The notes below the pieces were generated by a model. That model saw nothing but the letters and a program-made list of their open reading frames with translations, was not told where the DNA came from and made no database searches. A DNA stretch of 6,969 nucleotides, from NCBI GenBank assembly GCA_023417635.1, contig JAEZFF010000103.1, forward strand, positions 1 through 6,969, given 5' to 3'. Below, one piece after another: positions 1 to 6,139 of this stretch. Numbering within the stretch: position 1 is the first letter of the stretch; each line of letters begins with the position of its first letter. This stretch comes from Bacillota bacterium. Its GTDB lineage: Bacteria > Bacillota > Clostridia > Oscillospirales > Acutalibacteraceae. The position numbers and the translations under genes were made by a program.

Positions 1-234
1 CTGCCAATGTGCGTACACGCCACGACCATACCAGACAGTAACGGAGATTTCACCATAATCCTTAATTCTTTTCTGTCGCAGGAAGTAAAGCAGGAAACAA
101 TTCAGCATGAGCTGGTACATATCAAAAAAGACCATTTTTATAATGATTGTATGGAAGTGGCTGATGAAGAGCGGGAAGCAAATGACCCAAGTAACCGCGC
201 TAAAGCAGAAGCATACGTTCGTGAAATACGATAA
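1..234 (+). CDS. ImmA/IrrE-type metallopeptidase, 5'-truncated by window edge
   Basis: The frame is open to the first base, so the true start lies outside the window. The first in-frame ATG, at position 7, is probably internal. Numbering from that Met, the zinc-protease motif HELVH is at residues 34-38, and an EEREAN stretch (about 54-59) could supply the third, acidic zinc ligand, as in ImmA/IrrE (COG2856-like) proteins. The preceding segment, with IPDSNGDFTIILNS, resembles the short phage-type members of this family. Known members such as Bacillus ImmA cleave or inactivate a phage/ICE repressor and so relieve repression of the element. The position just upstream of an integrase fits an element-encoded regulator. 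No repressor gene is visible in the window; it may lie upstream. Catalytic type is well supported; the actual target is inference. Confidence 0.75.
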   Translation: MPMCVHATTIPDSNGDFTIILNSFLSQEVKQETIQHELVHIKKDHFYNDCMEVADEEREANDPSNRAKAEAYVREIR

Positions 235-262
235 AGCCGTCCGATATGGGCGGCTAATTTTA
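235..262 (+). terminator. Short hairpin between the metallopeptidase and int genes
   Basis: Directly after the TAA stop, AGCCGTCC (235-242) pairs with GGGCGGCT (248-255) around a GATAT loop. This is an 8-bp stem with one G-U pair. Only a short T run follows (AATTTTAT), so it would be a weak or leaky rho-independent terminator that lets some transcription continue into int. Confidence 0.45.
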
Positions 263-263
263 T

Positions 264-279
264 AGAAGGTGATATTTTG
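264..279 (+). promoter_or_regulatory. Ribosome binding site that selects the TTG start of int
   Basis: AGAAGGTG (264-271) is a good Shine-Dalgarno sequence. It lies 7 nt from the TTG at 277-279 when counted from the end of AAGG. There is no in-frame ATG nearby, so the site decides the start. The weaker codon may keep integrase expression low. Confidence 0.7.
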
Positions 280-1464
280 GCACGCCCAAAAAAAGAAAAG
301 CCAAACCACGGAAAATATTTTGAGGTAAAGAAGACGATTGGCCACAAACTGGATGGCAGTCCTATTCGTAAAAGTTTCTACAGCGAAACCAGTAGGGCGG
401 ATGCAAAGCAGCAAGCTGATGCGTGGAAAATTGAAAAAGAAGTTGCAGAGCGTACAGGCGAAACCTTTATTGAGAAAAATATCGCATTTGCTACATGGGC
501 TAAAAAATGGTTGGAAACATATAAAAAAGGTAAAGTGAAACAGCATACCTACGATTACACTTACCGGATAAACGTAGAAAAATATATGATTCCATTTTTT
601 GGAGAGGCGAAACTGCAAGATATTACACAGACTGATATACAGGACTATTTCAATAAGTACAGCTTTCTGGCTGAGAACAATTTAAAACGTCACCGAATGA
701 TTTTGCACAATATGTTTGAAAAGGCTATCTACAATGACCTGTGCCGAAAGAATCCCGTGGTAGGGATAACTTACCTCTCAACAAAGGATAAGACCATCAG
801 AAGGGCTTATACAAAAGAACAGGCAGATAAATTAATTGAATACGCAAAATCCCACCATGGAGGTGCAATGATTGTTATAATGCTGAATACCGGTGTCCGG
901 CGCGGTGAATTGCTGGGGCTGAAATGGATTGATATTGATTATGAAAATAAAACTGTTTCAGTAAAGCGTTCCATTACGCCGGATACCAAAGAGCCACAGG
1001 ATGGTGACGTAAAAAGTGATACATCCTATCGGGTAATTCCTGTAAGCGATGACTTCCTAGAATGGCTAAAAAAGTTGCCGCACAAAAATGATTATGTGAT
1101 ACCCGGTAAAACTGTTTACGGGTATATGTCTATAGATGGCTTTGAAGGCCGTTATAAGCGTTTTATGGAGAAGGCAAGTGATGACCTCGGCATACCTTAT
1201 TTGGTACCTCACGAGCTGCGGCATTCATTTGGAACCATACTCCGTGAAAACGGCGTTGACATTTACACAATTTCTCATGTCATGGGGCATAGCGATGTTG
1301 TTGTAACAGACAAGATTTACGTTCACAATGACATAAATGTTTTGCGAAAAGATATGAAGCTGAATGAAAAACCCGGTACAAGTGTCGTACAAATGTCGTA
1401 CGGGCGGAAATTCCGCATTAAGCGGGTACAAAAGGGAAAAGAAAAAGGCCACACAAACAACTGA
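277..1464 (+). CDS. int: Tyrosine recombinase / integrase of an integrative element
   Basis: The 395-aa site-specific recombinase would integrate and excise the element by cutting and rejoining DNA through a 3'-phosphotyrosine link. The layout is typical of Gram-positive phage and ICE integrases: an N-terminal AP2-like arm-binding domain (about residues 10-60), a SAM-like core-binding domain (about 65-160), then the catalytic domain. All six catalytic residues are visible: R208 (in TGVRRGE), K246 (GDVKSD), H312 and R315 (PHELRHS), H338 (GHSD) and the nucleophile Y348 (DKIYVH). It therefore looks active. The start is TTG with a good ribosome binding site. No xis-like gene fits in the 42 bp upstream. 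It is visibly more A+T-rich than the chromosomal genes to the right. It ends 31 bp from the 3' end of tRNA-Leu, the probable insertion target. Whether the parent element is a prophage or an ICE cannot be told from this end. Confidence 0.95.
   Translation: MARPKKEKPNHGKYFEVKKTIGHKLDGSPIRKSFYSETSRADAKQQADAWKIEKEVAERTGETFIEKNIAFATWAKKWLETYKKGKVKQHTYDYTYRINVEKYMIPFFGEAKLQDITQTDIQDYFNKYSFLAENNLKRHRMILHNMFEKAIYNDLCRKNPVVGITYLSTKDKTIRRAYTKEQADKLIEYAKSHHGGAMIVIMLNTGVRRGELLGLKWIDIDYENKTVSVKRSITPDTKEPQDGDVKSDTSYRVIPVSDDFLEWLKKLPHKNDYVIPGKTVYGYMSIDGFEGRYKRFMEKASDDLGIPYLVPHELRHSFGTILRENGVDIYTISHVMGHSDVVVTDKIYVHNDINVLRKDMKLNEKPGTSVVQMSYGRKFRIKRVQKGKEKGHTNN
1376..1403 (+). repeat. 11-bp tandem repeats, candidate integrase arm-type sites
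   Basis: GTACAAGTGTC (1376-1386) is followed without gap by GTACAAATGTC (1387-1397), and a third partial copy starts with GTACGG (1398-1403). A further GGTACAA occurs at 1425-1431, matching GGTACAA at 1375-1381. The period equals about one helical turn. Because 11 is not a multiple of 3, the copies encode different residues (TSVVQ and MSYG), so selection at protein level does not explain the repeat. Short direct repeats beside the att core are what arm-binding domains of this integrase type recognise. The function is inferred. Confidence 0.55.
1404..1416. repeat. 13-bp palindrome next to the tandem repeats
   Basis: GCGGAA (1404-1409) and TTCCGC (1411-1416) form a perfect inverted repeat around a central A, directly after the 11-bp repeats and inside int. 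It could bind a dimeric protein such as an excisionase or host factor, or be a chance product of the coding sequence. Confidence 0.35.
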
Positions 1465-1487
1465 ATAATTCAGTGTTCATGCGGCCT
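1437..1487 (-). terminator. Rho-independent terminator of tRNA-Leu, inside the 3' end of int
   Basis: Read on the - strand, AGGCC (1487-1483) opens a 42-nt hairpin closed by GGCCT (1450-1446). The interior pairs nearly throughout: five outer pairs, nine further pairs including three G-U, one bulged T, then CTGAA/TTCAG around a TTA loop. The T tract TTTTTCTTTT follows (1446-1437). On the + strand the same three positions become A-C mismatches and no T tract follows, so the element is built to end leftward transcription from the tRNA. It overlaps the last codons of int (KGHTNN and stop). Confidence 0.75.
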
Positions 1488-1495
1488 ATGGGCTT

Positions 1496-1530
1496 TGGTG
1501 CGCGAGATGGGACTTGAACCCATACGTCAT
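1496..1530. other. Presumed attachment site at the tRNA-Leu 3' end
   Basis: Tyrosine integrases commonly use the T-arm and 3' end of a tRNA gene as attB, with int next to the junction. Here int ends 31 bp from the CCA, and the tRNA is complete, as expected when the element brings a copy of the tRNA 3' end. The other att copy would lie beyond the left edge, so the core length is unknown and the boundaries given are only indicative. Confidence 0.45.
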
Positions 1531-1580
1531 ACAACACACGCCCCTCAAACGTGCCTGTCTGCCAATTCCAGCACTCGCGC
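1496..1580 (-). tRNA. tRNA-Leu, anticodon GAG
   Basis: This is an 85-nt class II tRNA with an encoded CCA end. The acceptor stem GCGCGAG/CTCGCGC (7 bp) is perfect, followed by A73 and CCA. The D-arm contains the invariant GG (in TTGGCAGAC). The anticodon stem is CACGT/GCGTG with loop TTGAGGG, which places GAG at 1546-1544 (reads CUC and CUU). The variable region is 13 nt and can form a short 4-bp stem with a GTAT loop, as expected for tRNA-Leu. The T-arm is ATGGG-TTCAAGT-CCCAT. All elements are intact, so it should be functional. It is convergent with int and has its own promoter and terminator. Confidence 0.97.
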
Positions 1581-1612
1581 ATACGCTGCCGTTTTTCAAA
1601 GGCAACATTGGT

Positions 1613-1642
1613 ATTATATCACCGCGAAACCGAATTTGTCAA
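1613..1642 (-). promoter_or_regulatory. Sigma-A promoter of tRNA-Leu
   Basis: On the - strand a perfect -35 TTGACA (1642-1637) and a perfect -10 TATAAT (1618-1613) are 18 bp apart. The start point would be near 1606, leaving a leader of about 25 nt before the mature tRNA. The -35 box lies only 17 bp after the rnmV stop codon. Confidence 0.88.
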
Positions 1643-1659
1643 CCATTATGCGCTATTTT

Positions 1660-2244
1660 TTATAACTCTGAAGTGATTTTTGTAAATTCGTCGAAAGTAA
1701 GCAGGGAATTCAGTACCTGAGGCATGGAATTTGCCGAAAGATGTTCTGGAAGCCCCAGCCGCAGCAGCAGGGCCCTTCGTTTCTGTGCACTCTGCGGCCC
1801 ACCGGAAATCCCCGCAAAATAAAGATCCGTTTTTGTAATCTGCCGCCCGGCAGGCTCGTCATTTGCTTCCGCCGACACGCCGGCTCGCTTCAGGGCTTCC
1901 AGTATCACCCCGGCTGGAACGCCTTCCACACCGAGTTTTCCTTCTTTGGAAGGTTTGGGCTTGCGCTTTTCTTTTCCAAAAATATCGGGGATATAAGCAT
2001 TCTTGATTTTTTCCGGCGGGATGCAGCTCATGAGGTAATGGCGGATTAAAAAGCCGGCAGAATCGCTGTCGGTCAAGACAACAAGGCCGCGCGTTTCAGC
2101 CAGACGCCGCAGAAGCGCCATTTGGTCCTTATCCTTGAAAATACGAAAGCCATCAGTTTCAAGAATCATCCCATCAATAATGGAAGAAAGTTTGATTTTA
2201 TCGTATTTTCCCTCTACTATGACTGCTTCCCTGACGTGAATCAA
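1660..2244 (-). CDS. rnmV: Ribonuclease M5 (5S rRNA maturation nuclease)
   Basis: RNase M5 is the Toprim-domain endonuclease that trims both ends of the 5S rRNA precursor in low-G+C Gram-positive bacteria, acting on the ribosomal-protein-bound precursor. With the start chosen here the protein has 194 aa, close to the usual family length. The Toprim signature is clear: E11 in IVEGKYDK near the N-terminus, and D59 and D61 in LTDSDSAG. The C-terminal half has the family pattern ITKTDL....GI.GG....R..LL..LGL and a final helix region ending LTFDEFTKI. The start is TTG at 2244, preceded at 8 nt by AAGGAG; an upstream in-frame TTG at 2271 lacks such a site and would give 203 aa. The TTG overlaps the holA stop in TTGA, suggesting translational coupling. 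I see no terminator between its stop and the tRNA promoter. Confidence 0.9.
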   Translation of the reverse strand: MIHVREAVIVEGKYDKIKLSSIIDGMILETDGFRIFKDKDQMALLRRLAETRGLVVLTDSDSAGFLIRHYLMSCIPPEKIKNAYIPDIFGKEKRKPKPSKEGKLGVEGVPAGVILEALKRAGVSAEANDEPAGRQITKTDLYFAGISGGPQSAQKRRALLLRLGLPEHLSANSMPQVLNSLLTFDEFTKITSEL

Positions 2245-3293
2245 TTCATTTTCTCCTTTTCGGTAATCCAAATAAGATTGGCTATCAGCTTTTCCATGGC
2301 AATACGCCGGTCACCGCGGGCGCTCTTCAGCGCGTAATCGGTTTCAAGCAAGGCTCGCAGGCTCTGGTGCAGCATTTCGTCCGAATACTTCTTTACATCC
2401 CGCTCCGCATTGGTAAGGCGAAATTCCTTGCGGGCATAATCGTAATGTTTGGCAGGTTCCATGGCAGAAAACCCGCTCTGCAAGGAAACCTTTACACGGT
2501 ACAAATCCAGGTACGCGCCCGAAAGTACTGAAAGTACTGAAACAGGTTCTTCATTCTGATAAAAAAGCTGGTCGAGAATCTGATAGGCCCGGTCGCTGTT
2601 CCCCGCAAGGATTGCCTTGGAAAGGTCAAAAACGCGTGCCTCCATGTTCTGCGTTACAAGCTTATCTATCGTCTGCGCAGTAATTTCACCGCTTCCAGTG
2701 TAGGCACACAGCTTTTCCAGCTCATTCAGCACCGTCTGCATATCGTTGCCGCAAAGTTTTATCATGCGGCTGGCATTTGATTTGGAAATTTCACATCCGC
2801 GCTTTTTTACGCCGGAGCAAACCAGTTTTTCCATCTGCTGCGGCGTTCGGCGGCGAAGCGGCACCAGCATACCGGATTTGCCCGCTTTTGTAAGAAATTT
2901 CTTCCAGTTCTTGTCGCGCCGCTCGTCAAAATCGAACGAAAGCAGGTAGAGAACGAGGACACAGCTTTCCGGCAGGTCAGCAAGAAGTTCCCCCAGCTTT
3001 TCCGGTTCTGCACCATGCATAGCGTTTACGTCCAGATTTGCAACGGCAACACATTTTCGCTCTGCCATAACGGGCAGGGCTTCTACCGCTGCGGCAATCT
3101 GATCCATTCCGGCGTCGCCGCCGTCAAACTTTTGAAGGTTAAAGTCTTTGGGGCCGCCGGCGCATACTTTCCGCATCAGCTTCTGCGCATAGTAGCCCAC
3201 CATGTATTTTTCTTCCCCATACAAGAAATACATGGGTGCAAACTCAGATTTTTCAATCTGTTTTTTCAGTTCGGTTTCCGTAATTTCCGGCAT
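2241..3293 (-). CDS. holA: DNA polymerase III delta subunit (clamp-loader wrench)
   Basis: The 350-aa protein matches the usual delta-subunit length. Delta opens the beta sliding clamp within the clamp-loader complex so it can be placed on primed DNA. The N-terminal segment MYFLYGEEKYMV (residues 21-32) is the family's degenerate nucleotide-binding-fold start; delta has no ATPase. Further family-like stretches are the region near residues 175-197 (ASRMIKLCGNDMQTVLNELE) and the C-terminal clamp-loader collar, with EEPVSVLSVLSGAYLDLYRVK (about 248-268) and LLETDYALKSARGD (about 315-328). The ATG directly follows the comEC stop (TAA-ATG), with GGGAG 6 nt upstream inside the comEC end, so translation is probably coupled. 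comEC next to holA is a known arrangement in Firmicutes such as Bacillus. Confidence 0.95.
   Translation of the reverse strand: MPEITETELKKQIEKSEFAPMYFLYGEEKYMVGYYAQKLMRKVCAGGPKDFNLQKFDGGDAGMDQIAAAVEALPVMAERKCVAVANLDVNAMHGAEPEKLGELLADLPESCVLVLYLLSFDFDERRDKNWKKFLTKAGKSGMLVPLRRRTPQQMEKLVCSGVKKRGCEISKSNASRMIKLCGNDMQTVLNELEKLCAYTGSGEITAQTIDKLVTQNMEARVFDLSKAILAGNSDRAYQILDQLFYQNEEPVSVLSVLSGAYLDLYRVKVSLQSGFSAMEPAKHYDYARKEFRLTNAERDVKKYSDEMLHQSLRALLETDYALKSARGDRRIAMEKLIANLIWITEKEKMN
2242..2258 (-). promoter_or_regulatory. Ribosome binding site and TTG start of rnmV, overlapping the holA stop
   Basis: AAGGAG (2258-2253) lies 8 nt upstream of TTG (2244-2242). That TTG shares two bases with the holA TGA stop (2243-2241). 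An ATG at 2249-2247 belongs to the holA frame (Met-Asn-stop) and is not the rnmV start. Confidence 0.7.
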
Positions 3294-5516
3294 TTAGCGC
3301 TCCCTTCCAACCGCAGCAATACGGCCATCTTTCAAGGTCAATACGATATTTCCATACCCAGCCGTCCACACTGCCCGGGTCTTTTGTATTTTTCCGGATG
3401 ATTTTTCCAGCATTCGGCGGCTCACGGAGTATAGGTTGCAGGCTGGGGAAACCTCCTCATTGCCGGTTGGGTTGTCGGTAACAAGAAAGTCCGGCTGGTT
3501 CCAGTCCTCCGGCAACTGGCCGCTGCCGACGCCCTTTGGGACTAAAACGATAGTGACTCCGCAGGCTGTAATACGCGCGGCAGCAGCTTTTTTGCCATAG
3601 CGCGTTTCTATTTTCACATTGCTCCACAGGCTCATTTCCGCTCTTGTGGCAAACGGTGTACTGTGGGTGCTTTTTGCAGCAGCTTCCTGCAGGTAGCCAT
3701 CCGCAGCACTTTTCTGCTGTGCGGCAAACTGAACCGGTAAAAAGCGGTCAGCGGCCTCCGCCGCACAGGAAAACTCGTCCCGCTGCTCTGTAAGCACTTC
3801 AAGGCAGTCAAGCCGGCCGATGCTTTCGCTGTTCAAGCAGGAAACTAGCCCCGCCGAATTATAGTCTCTGCACCCAATAACCGCTGCGTGACCGCCGCGG
3901 GTGAGCACCGCGGAAACCCCGTCGCCTACATCCATCACAGTTAGGCGGGTCACATCCTGCCGTGAAAGCTGAAAAGAGAAAATACCCGTCACCAAAAGAA
4001 TCACGGAAAGGCAGACTGACTGCGGGAAAAGCCTTTTTCCTTTTCCCAGTGCAAACGCCACGGCCAAAAGCAGGATAGTGCCGGCAAGCCACAGCGTCAC
4101 AAATCCCTGCGAAGCCGAGATACTGGCAAACGGCAGACTGGCAATCCACGCGGCGCAATGCTGCATATATTTTGCCGTAAGTCCTGCTGCAAGCGCGAAC
4201 GGCTTAGCAAGGAACGTCTGGGGAAAAAGGCCAAACAGTGCCGCAGCCGCACCGGTTACAATCAGCACTGTGGATGGGACAAGTTCCAGCAGGTTTGCAA
4301 GGGGCGCCGCGAGCGAAACTGTTCCGAAACTCAGCAGTATAATTGGCAGAGTAAAAAGCGAAGCGGCGGCGGATGTAGCAAGGATTCCGCTGACAGCGCG
4401 CACAAGCGGGCTAAGCCAATGAACCCGGTCGAACTTCCGGTTCAGAAAATTTGCAATCGGCCCGGCACAAAGCACCAGGCCAAGCGTTGCAAAAAAGGAA
4501 AGCAGCAGTCCGATGTCCGCAGCGGCGTAAGGGTTTGCAAGACAAAGAAGCAGTGCGGCAGTACACAGGGAATTCAGCGGGTCGGCCCGGCGGGAGAAAA
4601 ACGGTGCGGCAAGGCACATCAGACACATCATGCCGCTGCGGGTGACGGAAGGTACAAAACACGTTACCGCCATAAACCCGAAAACGCCGAGCGAAGCGGT
4701 AATTGCCGCAGTCCTTTTCGGCACACGCAGAAACAGAAGAAGGAAAATCAGCAGCTGCGCTATGGCAGACAGATGCAGCCCCGAAACGGAAAGAATATGC
4801 GAAATGCCGTCCGTTCGGAAATCTGCGGCGGTTTCTGCGGAAAGGCCGCTTTGCTCGCCCAGAAGGATACCGTTCACAAGGGAGGCTTCTTCCGGTGGAA
4901 GCAAGGTTTTCACCGACTGCAGCAGCTTTTGACGCATCCGCAGCGCATAATAATACGGCGGCTTCTCGGCAGGCGGCTGAACGGTTAAGCCACCCTGGCC
5001 CTGCGCATAAGCAGACATCATAATCCCTTTTGACGCATAATAACCGCGTGAAGAAAAAGCCTCGCCGCCCGATGGAAGAAAAAAGTGAAAGTTTCCGCTG
5101 ATCCGCGAGTACGGCGCAGCGTCAATGCCATTCTGCGAAGAAAGGCGTACTTTAAACCCAGCAGGCACCCCCGTACCCGCAATTTTATCCACACGGATGA
5201 TGTAGTACCAGCGGTTATACTTTTTCTGCGGCAGCTCACAGACCGTACCCTGAACCGCCACGGTTTTTCCATCCAGAGTGCGGGGCGGCTCTACAGCGGC
5301 GTGCGAATAAATGCAGAATGCGCCAAGTGCCGCCGCTGCAGTGATGCAGGCCAGCGGAAAAACAACGGCGCGCCGGGTTCTCCGCCAAAAAAGGGTTGCC
5401 GCAAATGCGGCCAACAAAACCCAGAACAGCACTGCCGAAACTGAAGCGCCAAAAGAAACAGCGGCCGCCAGCGTCAGCAGATAGCATAAACCCACCAACA
5501 CAAGCGGCCGCTTCAT
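3294..5516 (-). CDS. comEC: ComEC/Rec2-family DNA uptake channel with degenerate C-terminal domain
   Basis: ComEC forms the membrane channel that passes single-stranded DNA into the cytoplasm during transformation. The 740-aa protein has the full family layout: N-terminal membrane segments (about 4-70); an OB-like DUF4131 region (about 80-180, with GKTVAVQGTV); the multi-helix competence domain (about 205-490), with SHILSVSGLHLS at 239-250 and PSVTRSGMM at 289-297; and a C-terminal metallo-beta-lactamase-like domain (about 522-740). In that last domain the usual DVGQGD is DVGDGV (529-534), and the metal-binding LTHxHxDH is replaced by LTEQRDEF (575-582). The usual HHGS region reads TDNPTGNE. 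No zinc ligands remain, while the closing strand GNIVLTLKDGRIAAVG is kept. The start ATG has GGGGGA 6 nt upstream. It follows the phosphoribosyltransferase gene by 33 bp and abuts holA. No other competence genes are in the window, so use in transformation is not shown. Confidence 0.92.
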   Translation of the reverse strand: MKRPLVLVGLCYLLTLAAAVSFGASVSAVLFWVLLAAFAATLFWRRTRRAVVFPLACITAAAALGAFCIYSHAAVEPPRTLDGKTVAVQGTVCELPQKKYNRWYYIIRVDKIAGTGVPAGFKVRLSSQNGIDAAPYSRISGNFHFFLPSGGEAFSSRGYYASKGIMMSAYAQGQGGLTVQPPAEKPPYYYALRMRQKLLQSVKTLLPPEEASLVNGILLGEQSGLSAETAADFRTDGISHILSVSGLHLSAIAQLLIFLLLFLRVPKRTAAITASLGVFGFMAVTCFVPSVTRSGMMCLMCLAAPFFSRRADPLNSLCTAALLLCLANPYAAADIGLLLSFFATLGLVLCAGPIANFLNRKFDRVHWLSPLVRAVSGILATSAAASLFTLPIILLSFGTVSLAAPLANLLELVPSTVLIVTGAAAALFGLFPQTFLAKPFALAAGLTAKYMQHCAAWIASLPFASISASQGFVTLWLAGTILLLAVAFALGKGKRLFPQSVCLSVILLVTGIFSFQLSRQDVTRLTVMDVGDGVSAVLTRGGHAAVIGCRDYNSAGLVSCLNSESIGRLDCLEVLTEQRDEFSCAAEAADRFLPVQFAAQQKSAADGYLQEAAAKSTHSTPFATRAEMSLWSNVKIETRYGKKAAAARITACGVTIVLVPKGVGSGQLPEDWNQPDFLVTDNPTGNEEVSPACNLYSVSRRMLEKSSGKIQKTRAVWTAGYGNIVLTLKDGRIAAVGRER

Positions 5517-5549
5517 AGAAATTCCCCCGAATTTGCAGATTGCCTGAAA

Positions 5550-6092
5550 TTACTTCTTGAAAAGCGGCAGCGGCTCAAGGTAGATAATGTCCTTGCGGTC
5601 TTTTGCATCGCCTTCAGCCAGTACAGCAGCACGGCCTACAATATTTCCGCCGTACAGGCCGACCAGCTTTTCCATAGCGGCAAGGGATTCGCCGGTGCTG
5701 ATAACATCGTCAACAATCAGCACACGTTTGCCGCGCAGGAGTTTTTCATCTTCTTCGGAGAGAAACAGCTTCTGCAGGTGATCCGTTGTAATGGACTTAA
5801 CCTCAACGGAAATTGGGTTGCGCATATAGGCCTTTACGCTCTTACGCGCAACAACATATTTTCTGCAGCCCTGGCGTGCCATTTCGTAGCAAAGCGGGAT
5901 ACCTTTTGTTTCCGCCGTTACAACAACGTCATGCTCCGGGCATTTTTTCAACAGCTCAGCCGCTGTTTTTTCGGTAAGCTCCACATCGCCCAGCATAATA
6001 AACCCAGCAATATCAAGGTGCTCGTCAATCGGGCAAATGGGAAGCTGACGCTTGCAGCCGGCAATCGTCATTTCATAGTATTTTCCGCTCAT
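5550..6092 (-). CDS. Purine-type phosphoribosyltransferase (Apt/Xpt-like)
   Basis: This is a 180-aa cytoplasmic type I phosphoribosyltransferase, which joins a nucleobase to PRPP. The PRPP-binding signature VLIVDDVISTGES is at residues 124-136, preceded by typical core strands (VVVTAETKGIPLCYEMA, about 56-72) and a flexible-loop-like region (RKSVKAYMRNPISVEVKSIT, about 83-102). The overall pattern is closest to adenine or xanthine phosphoribosyltransferases, but the N-terminus and hood are unlike standard Apt, so the base it uses is uncertain and I give no gene symbol. I chose the ATG at 6092 because the family-like sequence begins there. An in-frame TTG at 6113 would add 7 residues and has no ribosome binding site. 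The ATG's own site is also weak: GAAAGG about 13 nt upstream. It sits between hit and comEC in one probable operon. Confidence 0.82.
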   Translation of the reverse strand: MSGKYYEMTIAGCKRQLPICPIDEHLDIAGFIMLGDVELTEKTAAELLKKCPEHDVVVTAETKGIPLCYEMARQGCRKYVVARKSVKAYMRNPISVEVKSITTDHLQKLFLSEEDEKLLRGKRVLIVDDVISTGESLAAMEKLVGLYGGNIVGRAAVLAEGDAKDRKDIIYLEPLPLFKK

Positions 6093-6139
6093 CAGTTCAA
6101 AACGACCTTTCAAAAATCAATTCGGTAATCTGCCGGTTC

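Noticed and set aside
1225..1452. Open frame of 75 codons on the - strand inside int
   Set aside because: Antisense to the catalytic domain of the integrase, with no ribosome binding site or motif; it also lies beyond the tRNA terminator.
1514..1720. Open frame of 68 codons on the + strand through the tRNA
   Set aside because: It overlaps the tRNA-Leu gene, its promoter and the rnmV 3' end on the opposite strand; not a plausible gene.
2521..2538. Tandem 9-bp repeat GAAAGTACT x2 within holA
   Set aside because: It encodes SVL-SVL in a segment that keeps the normal family length (EEP...LYRVK), so it is not an insertion; most likely chance codon repetition.
3015..3401. Open frame of 128 codons on the + strand across the holA/comEC junction
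   Set aside because: Antisense to two well-supported genes, with no family resemblance.
4158..4988. Long open frame of 276 codons on the + strand inside comEC
   Set aside because: It is antisense to a clear ComEC gene, its product is rich in Lys, Arg, Gln and Cys with no recognisable domain, and it has no convincing ribosome binding site. It is a by-product of the G+C-rich codon use of comEC.
5461..5512. Two copies of GCGGCCGC about 40 bp apart at the comEC 5' end
   Set aside because: Both fall in ordinary codons of the N-terminal membrane segment (Ala and Arg-Pro codons) and show no wider repeat around them.
5778..6128. Open frame of 116 codons on the + strand
   Set aside because: Antisense to the phosphoribosyltransferase gene, with no motif.
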